Below, piece by piece: positions 16,739 through 25,722 of a stretch of 44,279 bases of DNA. Numbering within the stretch: position 1 is the first letter of the stretch; each line of letters opens with the position of its first letter. A program made the position numbers and the translations under genes. Under the pieces are notes generated by a model. It ran no database searches, had not been told where the DNA came from, and saw only the letters and a list, made by a program, of their open reading frames with translations. The stretch covers positions 1 to 44,279 of the forward strand of contig VYCT01000331.1 of assembly GCA_009843785.1 (NCBI GenBank), read 5' to 3'. This DNA comes from Candidatus Poribacteria bacterium (GTDB lineage: Bacteria > Poribacteria > WGA-4E > WGA-3G).

Positions 16739-17491
16739 CTATAACGTAAATCGCAATATTGATAAATACTTGTAATGCCAGTTTTCCGTTAGTGGTTCAC
16801 TATTATAAGTCACAGCCCCACTTAAACGCAAGCCTAATCGGGTGGATAGGCTAAACGTGATAGCGGGTTCTGCTGAAAATTTATAGTTTTTAAAGCCGAT
16901 TTCTGGTGTGAATTTTAACTGTGTATTGAGTTTCCGCCATCCTATAGACGAGAAAGCTAACCACCGAAACGCCGTCGGATCAAATTGTCTTAAATCAATA
17001 TCTTGGAGGGGTTGGATATTTTCAATGAATGCTCCAATACCACCGGAGATGCGGAGTTCACCGTTCTCATAAATCGCTGGACGAATGTAACTGCCAATTT
17101 GGGATGTCAATGCGGTGCCTTTAGTGATGTCGCGCTCCAAATCTGTGAATCCCTCAATACCGAAAGTCCGAATCCGGAACCCGCCCTGAGCACGTGCTTT
17201 AACGATTTCAGAAAACGCACCTTCTTCACCGGAAGCGCGCGATCCGAAGATTCCTGCCCACCCATTAATCTGACGGATGGGTATGACAGTTGTTAAACTG
17301 AATGTCTGTGAAGCAGCGTCCCCATTCACACCAACATCCACAGTTTTGGTATCGCGCGGTAAATCCGCAAACTGCGAATACGCCGATATTGCAAGCAGCA
17401 TTAAACCTATGACTCCCAGAAAAAACAACAGCGATCGTCTCAATTGAACATCGCTGGAATAGGTTAACTGCGCCTTTATCAGACTTTCCAT
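16739..17491 (-). CDS. predicted outer-membrane beta-barrel protein
   Basis: The frame extends to 17653, but ATG 17491 (MESLIKAQ) has a strong GAGGAGGAAA ribosome binding site and leads into a signal-type hydrophobic segment (about residues 20-38, ending SAYSQ). The 250-residue product then alternates polar and hydrophobic residues in strand-like runs (SLTTVIPIRQI, GGFRIRTFGI, LRISGGIGAFI, AITFSLSTRLGLRLSGAVTY) and ends in RFTL, as expected of a small barrel. I do not recognise a family. It is probably in an operon with the gene upstream at 17572. Confidence 0.65.
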   Translation of the reverse strand: MESLIKAQLTYSSDVQLRRSLLFFLGVIGLMLLAISAYSQFADLPRDTKTVDVGVNGDAASQTFSLTTVIPIRQINGWAGIFGSRASGEEGAFSEIVKARAQGGFRIRTFGIEGFTDLERDITKGTALTSQIGSYIRPAIYENGELRISGGIGAFIENIQPLQDIDLRQFDPTAFRWLAFSSIGWRKLNTQLKFTPEIGFKNYKFSAEPAITFSLSTRLGLRLSGAVTYNSEPLTENWHYKYLSILRFTL

Positions 17492-17571
17492 TTTCCTCCT
17501 CAATTTGGAAGGCTTACAGTGAAGACCGTTTTTCACAGGACGTTTAGCACTTGCTCTCACCCTCGTATTGC

Positions 17572-18081
17572 TTAATCGCGAGTGGCTCTGTACAGAAGTG
17601 TGATTAAATATGCCTCTACAGGGGCACCAATGAGACACCCCGCCAATGCCCAATTAAATTGTAGTTTCTTTGTTTTCACCTTATAGGCATCATAGTAGAA
17701 AGCGATATATTGCGGGGACTTGCCAAGGACGCGTGCAGTCGGCATAAAAGGTTGGTGGCGCTGGGAAAAAATAGGACCGATTAAAGGGAAAAAACAGCCA
17801 GTACTAAACCACAAAGTTCTATTGAGATGTGCCGTCGCATCTTTTTCAGCATCAGCTACGGCTTGTTCAGCAACAGACTTCAGCGCAGCCGGTGTAATCG
17901 GTGAATCCTCGACCTCTATAATCTCGTAGCGTTTTGTTTCAATGATGTCGTACTTTTTTGGATGACCATTGACTTCAGTAGTGATCCGCTCATTTTCTTG
18001 GGAAAAACCTGACATATACGATCCAAAGATGAAAGTAAAGATCAAAAACCCACATAGATAGAAACGTAAATTTATTTTCAC
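17572..18081 (-). CDS. hypothetical membrane protein with N-terminal signal segment
   Basis: GTG 18081 is preceded by GGGAG and gives a signal-like N-terminus (KINLRFYLCGFLIFTFIFGSY). The alternative ATG at 18132 only adds residues ahead of it. The rest has a charged, E-rich region (about 30-75) and two hydrophobic segments near the C-terminus (LWFSTGCFFPLIGPIF; FNWALAGCLIGAPVEAYLITLLY). The family is unknown. It lies between a PKD lipoprotein and a predicted barrel protein on the same strand, so an envelope role is likely. Confidence 0.6.
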   Translation of the reverse strand: MKINLRFYLCGFLIFTFIFGSYMSGFSQENERITTEVNGHPKKYDIIETKRYEIIEVEDSPITPAALKSVAEQAVADAEKDATAHLNRTLWFSTGCFFPLIGPIFSQRHQPFMPTARVLGKSPQYIAFYYDAYKVKTKKLQFNWALAGCLIGAPVEAYLITLLYRATRD

Positions 18082-18153
18082 TATGAACTCCCTATAAATA
18101 TGCGCGCTATCAATAAACCTGGTTAACCTCATCGCGCAAAAAACACATAAGCG

Positions 18154-18867
18154 TTAATTCAATTTCTGGTAGACGTGTCCAGTAGAAGTCGCTGTCCAAA
18201 ACAGCACTAATAATTCACCGTCCCAAGTGTACGTACTCACAATGGGTTCAGTGCTCCCATCAGAGAACCAGTAGATTGTTCCTTTTTGTGCGTCAAACGG
18301 TTCAATCAATTTATAGGCACCGAAGAAGAATGCCCCGTTACTCTGATATTCTCTTGTAAATGTTGCTGTTGTCAGCCGCATGGATCCGAATGCCTCAGTC
18401 GTTTCACCGGCTAATTGGGTGCGTACAAGTTCGTAGACACCACTGAGTGCTTCAGCGACCCTGTATGATTTTGAAAAGACGATAACTGCAGCGGACTTTG
18501 AGACGGTTTCCTCACCCTGGTCCCTAATGGACACATGAACCGTAACCGTTTGGTCAGGCTCAATTTCAGAAGCGGGAAGTTCCGGAGCCGTCCATTGAAC
18601 CTCTGCCCCTTGTTCAGTGGTTAATGTTCCGGCAGATACCTCCCATGTGTAGGTTAACTCGTCGTTTTCAGGATCGAAAACGCCAACTTTAAGTTCAACG
18701 CTTTCGCCATAGCGCACCTCTTTCGGGACAGTGAAAGTACTAATCTCGGGTGGATCGTTTGTCCAGGTTTCATACGCGTCACAACCACTGAATATTAGCA
18801 ATTGACAGGCTAAGAGGGGAAAGACGACGAGCAGCGCAGTGTAAGGCATAGGGTTTAAAATTTTCAT
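18154..18867 (-). CDS. lipoprotein with PKD/Ig-like domain and lipocalin-like C-terminus
   Basis: This 237-residue protein has a signal peptide with lipobox LIFSGC (Cys29). Residues of about 38-130 fit a PKD or cadherin-like beta sandwich (NDPPEISTF, VFDPENDELTYTWEVSAG, WTAPE). Residues of about 135-237 (LSGVYELVRT, ending LFWTATSTGHVYQKLN) look like the small beta-barrel 'lipocalin-like' domains found on lipoproteins. A very good ribosome binding site (AGGAGG) lies upstream. It probably faces the periplasm or cell surface. The binding target is unknown. Confidence 0.75.
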   Translation of the reverse strand: MKILNPMPYTALLVVFPLLACQLLIFSGCDAYETWTNDPPEISTFTVPKEVRYGESVELKVGVFDPENDELTYTWEVSAGTLTTEQGAEVQWTAPELPASEIEPDQTVTVHVSIRDQGEETVSKSAAVIVFSKSYRVAEALSGVYELVRTQLAGETTEAFGSMRLTTATFTREYQSNGAFFFGAYKLIEPFDAQKGTIYWFSDGSTEPIVSTYTWDGELLVLFWTATSTGHVYQKLN

Positions 18868-19150
18868 AACATACCTCCTTTTTAATACTTATACGACTTA
18901 CGCAATAGAGATAAAATAGAAGAGTTTTGAGTTGCTGTCGTATGTAATCGTGGATTGCCAAGCAGAATTTTCAAAGGCTTATTCCTGTTTAATTTCAGGA
19001 GTAACCCCGGGTATTGGAACTACCACGTAGGTGAACTCCCTATGAAGTGTTCCTATTTTGCTGTGATTTATTTAGTTAGTCAAATCCATACGAGAAAAGT
19101 TCACCTTTTCGTATAGATTTTGTTGATCTGTAGTGTGCTATTTATAAAAT
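18868..19150. other. intergenic region between corA and the lipoprotein gene, with a hairpin
   Basis: No coding frame is convincing in these 283 bases. A hairpin at 19088-19114 (ATACGAGAAAAG against CTTTTCGTAT, with a 2-base bulge) lies 37 bases beyond the corA stop on the minus strand and could be its terminator, but no T-run follows. The lipoprotein promoter should lie in 18870-18960, which is AT-rich. No clear -35/-10 pair was found. Confidence 0.35.
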
Positions 19151-20227
19151 TCAGAGCCATTTTTTAAGCTTGAAAAAGATAAACATGCCGATGCTCATGC
19201 TTAACATGACCAATAGAACAATCGGGTATCCCCATTTTGTTTCGAGTTCAGGCATAGACTTGAAATTCATGCCATAAATACCGGCAATGAAAGTTAAAGG
19301 AATAAAGAAGGTCGCTACGATAGTCAACACCTTCATCACTTCATTCATCCGATGGCTAACTGCCGAGGTATAGACATCAAATAGCCCTGAAACGGCTGAT
19401 CGGATCATCTCTAACATCTGAATTATCTGAGTGAGATGATCATAAACATCGCGGAAGTATCGATGTGTATTTTCGCCAAGTAATGGTATTTCATCCTCCA
19501 AAATTTCGATGAGAACGTCCCGTAACGGGAGAATCGGTCTACGGAGCAGCAGCTGTTCTTCTCTTAAAACATTGACTTTTGTGAGAACTTCTGGTGAAGG
19601 GTCCTTCATAATCTCTTCTTCCAAGGCTTGAATCCGTTCATTGATTTCATCGAGGACTATGAAATAGTGGTCAACAATAAGATCTATCAACGCATAAGCG
19701 AGATAACCCGATTGCATCCTCCGAATCCTGCCGTGTGCGTTTCGGAGTCTATTTCGGATAGATGTGAAAATTTCGCTATAGTTTTCTTGGAGGGATAGCA
19801 CAAAATTAGGACCAATGATAAGACTAATTTGCTCTCTGGAGACCCTTGCGGACGCAGCGTTATAGTCGAGGCTTTTGAGGATGATAAAAACGTAGCCTTC
19901 ACAAACTTCTATCTTAGGAAGTTGGGTTGGACTTAGCATATCCTCAAGTAAAAGTGGATCGACACCGAAGCACGCGCCAATCTCCTCAATGACGGGTATT
20001 TCATGAATCCCTTCAATCTGAATCCATGTTACGGTTTCAGTATCTATGAAAGGGACGCACGCCTCAACCGTTTGCGTTTCTTCTTCCTGAAGGTGTGTTT
20101 CATCGTAATCAATAATGGTAATCCGAACAGGTTCAGTTGGTTGTTCACCGGTGTAAACAAGGGTTCCAGGGGGCTGCCCGACCTTTTGCGTATATCTTTT
20201 AAATAGGTTTAATAATGGAATTTTCAA
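19151..20227 (-). CDS. corA: magnesium/divalent cation transporter CorA
   Basis: The product ends with two membrane segments joined by a loop and carries the CorA signature GMNF (in GIYGMNFKSMPE, about 45 residues from the end). Before it lies a long cytoplasmic domain with helical, acidic stretches (EEIMKDPSPEV). The frame is open to a TTG at 20329, but that TTG is the -35 hexamer of a good promoter, so translation must start later. TTG 20227 (KIPLLNLFKRYTQKVGQPPG) gives a normal-length protein of 358 residues. CorA forms a pentameric Mg2+ channel in the inner membrane. Confidence 0.9.
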   Translation of the reverse strand: MKIPLLNLFKRYTQKVGQPPGTLVYTGEQPTEPVRITIIDYDETHLQEEETQTVEACVPFIDTETVTWIQIEGIHEIPVIEEIGACFGVDPLLLEDMLSPTQLPKIEVCEGYVFIILKSLDYNAASARVSREQISLIIGPNFVLSLQENYSEIFTSIRNRLRNAHGRIRRMQSGYLAYALIDLIVDHYFIVLDEINERIQALEEEIMKDPSPEVLTKVNVLREEQLLLRRPILPLRDVLIEILEDEIPLLGENTHRYFRDVYDHLTQIIQMLEMIRSAVSGLFDVYTSAVSHRMNEVMKVLTIVATFFIPLTFIAGIYGMNFKSMPELETKWGYPIVLLVMLSMSIGMFIFFKLKKWL

Positions 20228-20300
20228 CTCAGCACCATCGAATAAGTTATGTTGACAACGTAATCCAAGAAACAAAACAGCCCGAGTAAACAATGGGTAT

Positions 20301-20329
20301 ATATTATTCAGCAGAAACCATTTTGTCAA
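20301..20329 (-). promoter_or_regulatory. sigma70-type promoter of corA
   Basis: On the minus strand, TTGACA (20329-20324) and TAATAT (20306-20301) are separated by exactly 17 bases. Transcription would start near 20295, about 68 bases before the proposed corA start at 20227. This rules out the longest open frame as the true protein. Confidence 0.65.
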
Positions 20330-20437
20330 GTTAAATCAGAAATGCTGCGATACGCTTCCAACCTTCAGGGGTGGATAGAAGATCAGAGAAACCTCTTGTG
20401 TTAACCTACAACTGAGCTCGAAAAAAAGCACTTTAAT

Positions 20438-20466
20438 TTGCTAAAAAAACGCATCTGTGATATTGT
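20438..20466 (+). promoter_or_regulatory. putative promoter of the Gfo/Idh/MocA gene
   Basis: TTGCTA (20438-20443), a 17-base spacer and TATTGT (20461-20466) precede the gene at 20507. Each hexamer has mismatches to consensus, so this is tentative. Confidence 0.4.
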
Positions 20467-20506
20467 AATACATCAGACTACCACGCTTACCAAAAAGGGG
20501 AAAATC

Positions 20507-21694
20507 ATGGCAGTTCAAATAGCAATTATCGGATGCGGTGGGATGGCGAATGGACATCTCAACGCCTATCTTACAATACATCAAACAGAGCCAGGGAAAG
20601 TGGAACTTGTCGCGATGTGCGACGAAGTCAAAGATCGGGCGGATCAATTCGCCGAGCGAGTTAAAGAGGTAACGGGCAAAAAACCAGCGGTATTTGATGA
20701 CACCGATACTATGCTCGCAACTGCAGACTTGGACGGGGCAGACATTTGCACTTCGCACGCACATCACCACATCAACGCGATAAAATGTCTCAATAACGGT
20801 GTCAACGTCATGGTAGAAAAACCGATGGGTGTTACTGTCAAAGCGAGCCATGCGATTATTAGCGCTGCAAAAGCGAATCATAAAATCGCTGCAACGGCTG
20901 AGAATATCCGGCGGATGCCGAGTCGGCGCACGGCAGAATGGTTGATGAATGAGAAACAGATGCTCGGTGATTTACGGACGTTTTCCGCACAGCACGCCAG
21001 TTATCGGGCACCGGACCCCCAAAGCAACTGGCACTGGCGACTGGATCTGACACTCGGCGGTGGTGGCATGGTAATGGATTCTGGCGCACACTACTGTGAT
21101 ACAATACGCTATCTCTTTGGCGACCCGAGCACTGTCTATGCACGCGTCTGCCAGTTTGAAGATTTACGCGTCACCAAAGCTGGAGAAATCGTCAAAAACG
21201 AACAGGAAGACACATGGATAGCGACCCTCAACTTCAAAAGTGGAGTCATCGGACTTTGGACGTGTACATGGGCAGCGATTGGACACAATTTGCATCACGT
21301 CGTCTACTACGGTAGCGAAGGGTGTCTGCTTGATGATGGCGATATCTTCCACGGTCCCTTTGATGGTGCGGAAGTCATCCTCAAAGATGGAACCCGCCAT
21401 AGCATGGAAAGTCTTATCGCTGATTACATGGCAAGCCTGTCAGATGAAGAAAAATCGAGACTTTTCCCGCACAATTTCACTGACGGCGTCGTACTGGAAT
21501 GCTACGATTTCGTGGACGCAATAGCGCACAACCGTCCGCCTGAACTCGATGCCGAAGTAGGACTTCGCGCAAAATCGATATGTGAAGCCATTTACGAATC
21601 CAATGCATGCGGACAAGCAGTAGACTATGAGGCGGTAGTCGCAGGAGACATTGAAGTCTACCAGAAACCGATCAATGAGAGATGGGGTCTGTAA
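20507..21694 (+). CDS. Gfo/Idh/MocA-family NAD(P)-dependent oxidoreductase
   Basis: ATG 20507 is preceded by AAGGGGAAAATC and begins directly at the Rossmann strand. The 395-residue product has the dinucleotide-binding motif GCGGMANGH (residues 9-17), the family's second motif VMVEKPMGVT (near 99-108; the Lys is the catalytic-type residue), and a C-terminal alpha/beta domain with GGGMVMDSGAHYCD (His as in sugar dehydrogenases). Members oxidise or reduce sugars, inositols and related compounds in the cytoplasm. The substrate cannot be told here. Its stop codon abuts the start of the MFS gene, so the two are probably coupled. Confidence 0.88.
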   Translation: MAVQIAIIGCGGMANGHLNAYLTIHQTEPGKVELVAMCDEVKDRADQFAERVKEVTGKKPAVFDDTDTMLATADLDGADICTSHAHHHINAIKCLNNGVNVMVEKPMGVTVKASHAIISAAKANHKIAATAENIRRMPSRRTAEWLMNEKQMLGDLRTFSAQHASYRAPDPQSNWHWRLDLTLGGGGMVMDSGAHYCDTIRYLFGDPSTVYARVCQFEDLRVTKAGEIVKNEQEDTWIATLNFKSGVIGLWTCTWAAIGHNLHHVVYYGSEGCLLDDGDIFHGPFDGAEVILKDGTRHSMESLIADYMASLSDEEKSRLFPHNFTDGVVLECYDFVDAIAHNRPPELDAEVGLRAKSICEAIYESNACGQAVDYEAVVAGDIEVYQKPINERWGL

Positions 21695-22987
21695 TTGTCT
21701 AAGCAGGAACACACGCCAATAAAGTCCGCGATAGATCGCCAGCAAGAAGCAGGGAAACCGGTCGGATATATTACACTGATCCGCCAGAACTCTAACTTCC
21801 GATGGCTCTGGTGTGGACAACTCGTCAGTCTACTTGGGGATTGGTTTAACCTTATCGCTTCTGCGATATTAATTGCGGACTTAACCGGTTCTGGACTTGC
21901 CATAGGTGTCCTGTTTACCATTCGGATGTTCGCGCCGTTTTTTGTTGCGCCGATCGCAGGAATATGTGCTGACCGTTACAACCGGAAATACCTTTTAATT
22001 ATCACCGACGTTGTTCGCGTCTTTATTGTCTTCGGATTTCTTTTTGTCCGAGACGCGAGCGATATCTGGTTGCTCTATGCGCTCACGACACTCTTGTTTG
22101 CCGTAAGTGGTTTCTTCAGTCCTGCTCGGAGTGCGATTCTGCCGGACGTTACGGCTCCGCACGAACTCGGTACGGCGAATGCGCTCGGTGCTGCCACATG
22201 GTCAGTAATGCTTGCGCTCGGTGCTGCGATTGGTGGGATAACAACCGGCCTCTTTGGCAGTCAGACGGCTTTCTTTATTGATGGACTCACCTTCGCGCTT
22301 TCAGCGGTGTTTCTGTTTGGAATCAAACTGCCTAAGGCATCGCCTGAAACGCGTCGAGCACATGCACGTGAGAAGCATTCAGCATTCCGCTATATGCGTC
22401 AGCATCCCGACATTTTCTTCATCGCGATGCATAAGGCAGCGATAGCCCTCCTACTCTCATCGGGTTTTCAGGTCGTACAAGTGGAGATTGCCAAGAGCCA
22501 TTTCGTCATCGGTGTCGGTGGCGCGATTAGTTTGGGGTTGATGTACTGTGTAAACGGTGTCGGTAGCGGTATTGGACCGATTCTCGCGCGGCATTGGACT
22601 GGCGACCGTGATAAGCCGCTCCGTGTTAGCATTAGCATCGGCTATCTGATTGGTGCGCTCGGACTTGTGGTTACTGCGCCACTATTTGGGTTGGTTGAAG
22701 TGCTTATCGGCGGGTTCGTGCGCAGCATCGGTGGTGGTATTGCCTGGGTATTTTCAACGCAACTCCTCTTGCAACGCGCGCCAAATGAGATCCGAGGACG
22801 CATCTTCGGCACCGAGTTTGCCTTCTTTACACTCATGGGCGGTATCGGCACGGCGATTGTCGGCGCACTGTTAGATCGGTTTCATGTGCGTACAATTCTG
22901 TGGGGAATGACAATCCTGCCGCTGATTCCGGCAGTCTTGTGGTGGTTCTGGCAGCGGCATTTTAGTCGGATAGAATCACGGAAATAG
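21695..22987 (+). CDS. MFS transporter, EntS-like (MFS_3) class
   Basis: A 430-residue membrane protein with about 12 predicted segments. N-terminal features are FRWLWCGQLVSLLGDWFN near residue 30 and the intracellular loop APIAGICADRYNRK (the MFS motif A G-x-x-x-D-R) near 86-99. The second half repeats the layout (LLLQRAPNEIRGRIFGTEFAF). This subgroup contains exporters of siderophores and drugs. The start codon TTG directly follows the TAA of the upstream oxidoreductase gene, which suggests translational coupling and possibly export or import of that enzyme's substrate or product. Confidence 0.88.
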   Translation: MSKQEHTPIKSAIDRQQEAGKPVGYITLIRQNSNFRWLWCGQLVSLLGDWFNLIASAILIADLTGSGLAIGVLFTIRMFAPFFVAPIAGICADRYNRKYLLIITDVVRVFIVFGFLFVRDASDIWLLYALTTLLFAVSGFFSPARSAILPDVTAPHELGTANALGAATWSVMLALGAAIGGITTGLFGSQTAFFIDGLTFALSAVFLFGIKLPKASPETRRAHAREKHSAFRYMRQHPDIFFIAMHKAAIALLLSSGFQVVQVEIAKSHFVIGVGGAISLGLMYCVNGVGSGIGPILARHWTGDRDKPLRVSISIGYLIGALGLVVTAPLFGLVEVLIGGFVRSIGGGIAWVFSTQLLLQRAPNEIRGRIFGTEFAFFTLMGGIGTAIVGALLDRFHVRTILWGMTILPLIPAVLWWFWQRHFSRIESRK

Positions 22988-23026
22988 TCCGGAGATAGGG
23001 TCGTGTCAAATTTCAAAGATGCGGGT

Positions 23027-23617
23027 TTACTCTTTCCATCGTTGAATAAGTTTTGTATCTATGTCGAACTGATCAAGGATTTTCGTCACGACAAAATTTA
23101 GCAAATCATCCACGTTTTTTGGGAAATGGTAGAACCCCGGCATTGCTGGTAACACGCACACTCCGATCTGTGCTAATTTGAGCATGTTTTCGAGATGGAT
23201 AGGACTCAAGGGTGTCTCGCGCGGCACGAGTACGAGTTTCCGTTTCTCTTTAATGCATACATCGGCAGCGCGTTGGATCAGGTTGCGCGACATCCCCGCC
23301 GCGATGGAGGCGACGCTCCCCATGCTACACGGTACAACGATCATCCCCTCTGTACGAAAAGAGCCGCTGGCAATCGGTGCAGCGATGTCCGATTCGTGAT
23401 GGTAAATAACCCGCGGCGAGGAGACACCGATCAGCGACTCCAATTCAAAGTTATTGAGATCTATCTCAATCTGAAGTTCCTCCGACAAGGCGCGCGCACC
23501 GGATGCCGAGATCGTCAAATGGACCTCTATATCCTCATGCTCCGTGAGGACCTCAAGCAGGCGGACCCCATAGATGCCTGCACTCGCGCCTGTTATTCCT
23601 ACAATTAATCGCTTCAA
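23027..23617 (-). CDS. ubiX: flavin prenyltransferase UbiX
   Basis: A 196-residue flavoprotein of the UbiX/Pad1 family, which attaches a dimethylallyl group to FMN to make the prenyl-FMN cofactor of UbiD-type decarboxylases. Visible motifs are the N-terminal GITGASAGIYG (8-18), IASGSFRTEGMIVVPCSMGS (about 82-101) and the LVPRETPLSPIHLENML stretch (near 133-149). Length and motifs are typical. The gene runs opposite to both neighbours. No ubiD is in the window, although a UbiA-type prenyltransferase occurs 9 kb away. Confidence 0.93.
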   Translation of the reverse strand: MKRLIVGITGASAGIYGVRLLEVLTEHEDIEVHLTISASGARALSEELQIEIDLNNFELESLIGVSSPRVIYHHESDIAAPIASGSFRTEGMIVVPCSMGSVASIAAGMSRNLIQRAADVCIKEKRKLVLVPRETPLSPIHLENMLKLAQIGVCVLPAMPGFYHFPKNVDDLLNFVVTKILDQFDIDTKLIQRWKE

Positions 23618-23685
23618 TGGTTACGTTCTCCTCCGAGAAAATCATGCTCAACTTCAAAAAGTATGTGCGCTTGTAAAGTATATCT

Positions 23686-23713
23686 ATTATATCCAATTTC
23701 GAGAAAATTGCAA
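23686..23713 (-). promoter_or_regulatory. putative promoter of ubiX
   Basis: On the minus strand, TTGCAA (23713-23708), a 16-base spacer and a perfect TATAAT (23691-23686) lie 69 bases before the ubiX start. A GGAGGAGA ribosome binding site is close to the ATG. Confidence 0.55.
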
Positions 23714-23739
23714 AGATAAACCGCTGTGGTACGAACTAC

Positions 23740-23768
23740 TTGACACAAAAGTGCACAACAGGTAAATT
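23740..23768 (+). promoter_or_regulatory. putative promoter of the D-threonine-aldolase-like gene
   Basis: A perfect TTGACA (23740-23745), a 17-base spacer and TAAATT (23763-23768) lie 58 bases before the gene at 23827. It is divergent from the ubiX promoter. Confidence 0.55.
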
Positions 23769-23826
23769 AAGCGCAGATACCTATTTGACATAATGTCGCT
23801 TGTAAATCTCCATTGCGAGGAACATA

Positions 23827-24870
23827 ATGAACACTGCTACCTTAGACACACCAACGCTGGTTGCGGATCTGGACGTGCTTGAACAGAATATCGACGGCAT
23901 GGCGACGCGCTGTCGTCAACTCGGTATCCCGCTGCGCGTGCATACGAAGACGCATAAAGTGCCAGAAATCGCTAAACTGCAAATCGCTGCGGGTTCCGAA
24001 GGTATCACCTGTCAGAAATTGGGTGAAGCAGAGGTGATGGTGGATGCAGGCGTTGACAACATCCTTATCCCGTATAACATTGTCGGAAAACCGAAGCTGA
24101 AACGGTTGACTGCACTCGTCCAACGCGCGCGAATTACCGTCGCACTCGATTCAGAGGAGACCGCAACAGGTATCTCTCAACAAGCAATCGCTGACAGTTG
24201 TGTTGTGCCTGTTATCGTGGAACTTGATACTGGAAGTGGACGCTGTGGTGTGCAATCACCGCAAGCAGCACAACGCCTTGCACAACAGATTATGAAAATG
24301 CAAGGCATTAATTTCCAAGGTATTATGACGTATCCAAGCAACGTGCGTGCGAAGCCGTTTATTGACGAAACGCTTGATCTACTCTCAAGCGACGGAATTC
24401 CTGTGAATATTATCAGTGGGGGTGGCACAGGTTCTGAAGCGGCATCAAAGGAAATTGGCTGTACAGAAACCCGTAGCGGATCTTATGTCTATGAAGGCAT
24501 GACCCGCATCGGTAATTCAGAGATGCTCACACCTGAGCGGTGTGTCTTGCGCGTGATCGTAACCGTTGTCAGCACGCCAACACCTGATCGAATTATCATT
24601 GATGGTGGTCAGAAGACGTTTGCGAGTTACCCACCAACGCCTTACGGGCATATCATTGAACATCCAGACGCGAAAATTTATGGCATGTCGGTTGAACACG
24701 GACATGTCGATGTCAGCGAATGTTCACACCGATTTAAGGTGGGTGAGCAGCTCTCAGTTATCCCGTTACATCAAGGGATGACGAGCAATCTTCACGACAA
24801 ACTCGTAGGTATACGCGGCGATCAAGTTGAAGCCGTCTGGCAAATCGCCGGTAGAGGCAAAGTATTTTAA
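23827..24870 (+). CDS. D-threonine aldolase / D-serine dehydratase-like PLP enzyme
   Basis: A 347-residue fold-type III PLP enzyme. The N-terminal alanine-racemase-like barrel has the likely Schiff-base lysine in RVHTKTHKVPEIA (near residue 42), LDTGSGRCGV (about 134-143) and the phosphate-binding ISGGGTGS (about 196-203). The C-terminal D-serine dehydratase-like domain contains EHGHVD and PLHQGMTSNLHD. Characterised members carry His-x-Cys or an equivalent metal pair in the last motif. Here the pattern is His-x-Gly, so metal use or reaction may differ. Strong AGGA lies upstream of the ATG. PhyH and amidohydrolase genes follow. Confidence 0.83.
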   Translation: MNTATLDTPTLVADLDVLEQNIDGMATRCRQLGIPLRVHTKTHKVPEIAKLQIAAGSEGITCQKLGEAEVMVDAGVDNILIPYNIVGKPKLKRLTALVQRARITVALDSEETATGISQQAIADSCVVPVIVELDTGSGRCGVQSPQAAQRLAQQIMKMQGINFQGIMTYPSNVRAKPFIDETLDLLSSDGIPVNIISGGGTGSEAASKEIGCTETRSGSYVYEGMTRIGNSEMLTPERCVLRVIVTVVSTPTPDRIIIDGGQKTFASYPPTPYGHIIEHPDAKIYGMSVEHGHVDVSECSHRFKVGEQLSVIPLHQGMTSNLHDKLVGIRGDQVEAVWQIAGRGKVF

Positions 24871-24986
24871 TTTAGCGCAAAGCGTGTAAAAATAGTTTTT
24901 TATCTAATAACGGTTTTCTCTTAAGCACCGCAGGCTTCCGTTGTCGCCTGCTCACATCATCCAAACACATCAAGAGAGGGGAAATC

Positions 24987-25703
24987 ATGATTCTACCGAC
25001 ACCCGATCAAAAAGCACAATGGGAAGCAGAAGGGTACCTTGTCTTTGAAAATGCAATTCAAGGGGAGGATCTTAAGCGGCTTCAAAACGCTTTCGACTAT
25101 TGGGCAGAGGCATGCAAAGCCGAATGGCTGGATAGAGTCGAGGCGGGAGAAGCCGTCGCAACCTTCTATGACATCCCAAACCCACTTGAAAAAGATCCGG
25201 TTTTCATTGATATTATCGACTATCCAAGTTATTACGGCGCGTTGATGGAGTTCACCGACCACGACCTGATTCTATTGGGTCCACAGGTTCGGACGGTGGC
25301 ACCGTGGCCCGTGAGTTATACCGGCTGGCACCCCGATGTAGGACATAGCAATCCACTCCACATTAAGGTACAAATCTACGTCAATGATGTCGAGCCAGGA
25401 AGTGGGGAATTCGGCTTTGTGCCGGGCAGCCACAAACCAGATGCCGGTCCATATAAGCGTCCGATGCGGCAAGAGAGCATGCCCGGACACAAAACTTTTC
25501 CCGGTAAAGCAGGCACAGCGATTATGTTCAATTCCTGCGGGTGGCACGTTTCGATGGACAATCACTCCGATACACCGCGTAAATCAATTATCCTGATCTA
25601 CGAGAAACGAACACCTGGACGCATTGGACCAGAACAATTCGCTTCCATCTCAGATTATTGCCAGACACCGGAACGTCGTAAATTGTTTAGCTTAAACGGC
25701 TAA
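24987..25703 (+). CDS. phytanoyl-CoA dioxygenase (PhyH) family protein
   Basis: A 238-residue Fe(II)/2-oxoglutarate dioxygenase. The metal-binding His-x-Asp is in TGWHPDVGH (about 111-119), and the distal His with the 2-oxoglutarate-binding Arg is in the CGWHVSMDNHSDTPRKS region (about 184-200). GSGEFGFVPGSHK is the usual PhyH core strand. Family members hydroxylate small molecules or lipids in the cytoplasm. The substrate is unknown. GAGAGGGGAAATC precedes the ATG. It lies 19 bases before the amidohydrolase gene, so the two probably act in one degradative route. Confidence 0.9.
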   Translation: MILPTPDQKAQWEAEGYLVFENAIQGEDLKRLQNAFDYWAEACKAEWLDRVEAGEAVATFYDIPNPLEKDPVFIDIIDYPSYYGALMEFTDHDLILLGPQVRTVAPWPVSYTGWHPDVGHSNPLHIKVQIYVNDVEPGSGEFGFVPGSHKPDAGPYKRPMRQESMPGHKTFPGKAGTAIMFNSCGWHVSMDNHSDTPRKSIILIYEKRTPGRIGPEQFASISDYCQTPERRKLFSLNG

Positions 25704-25722
25704 TCAAAGGAGAGGTATCATA

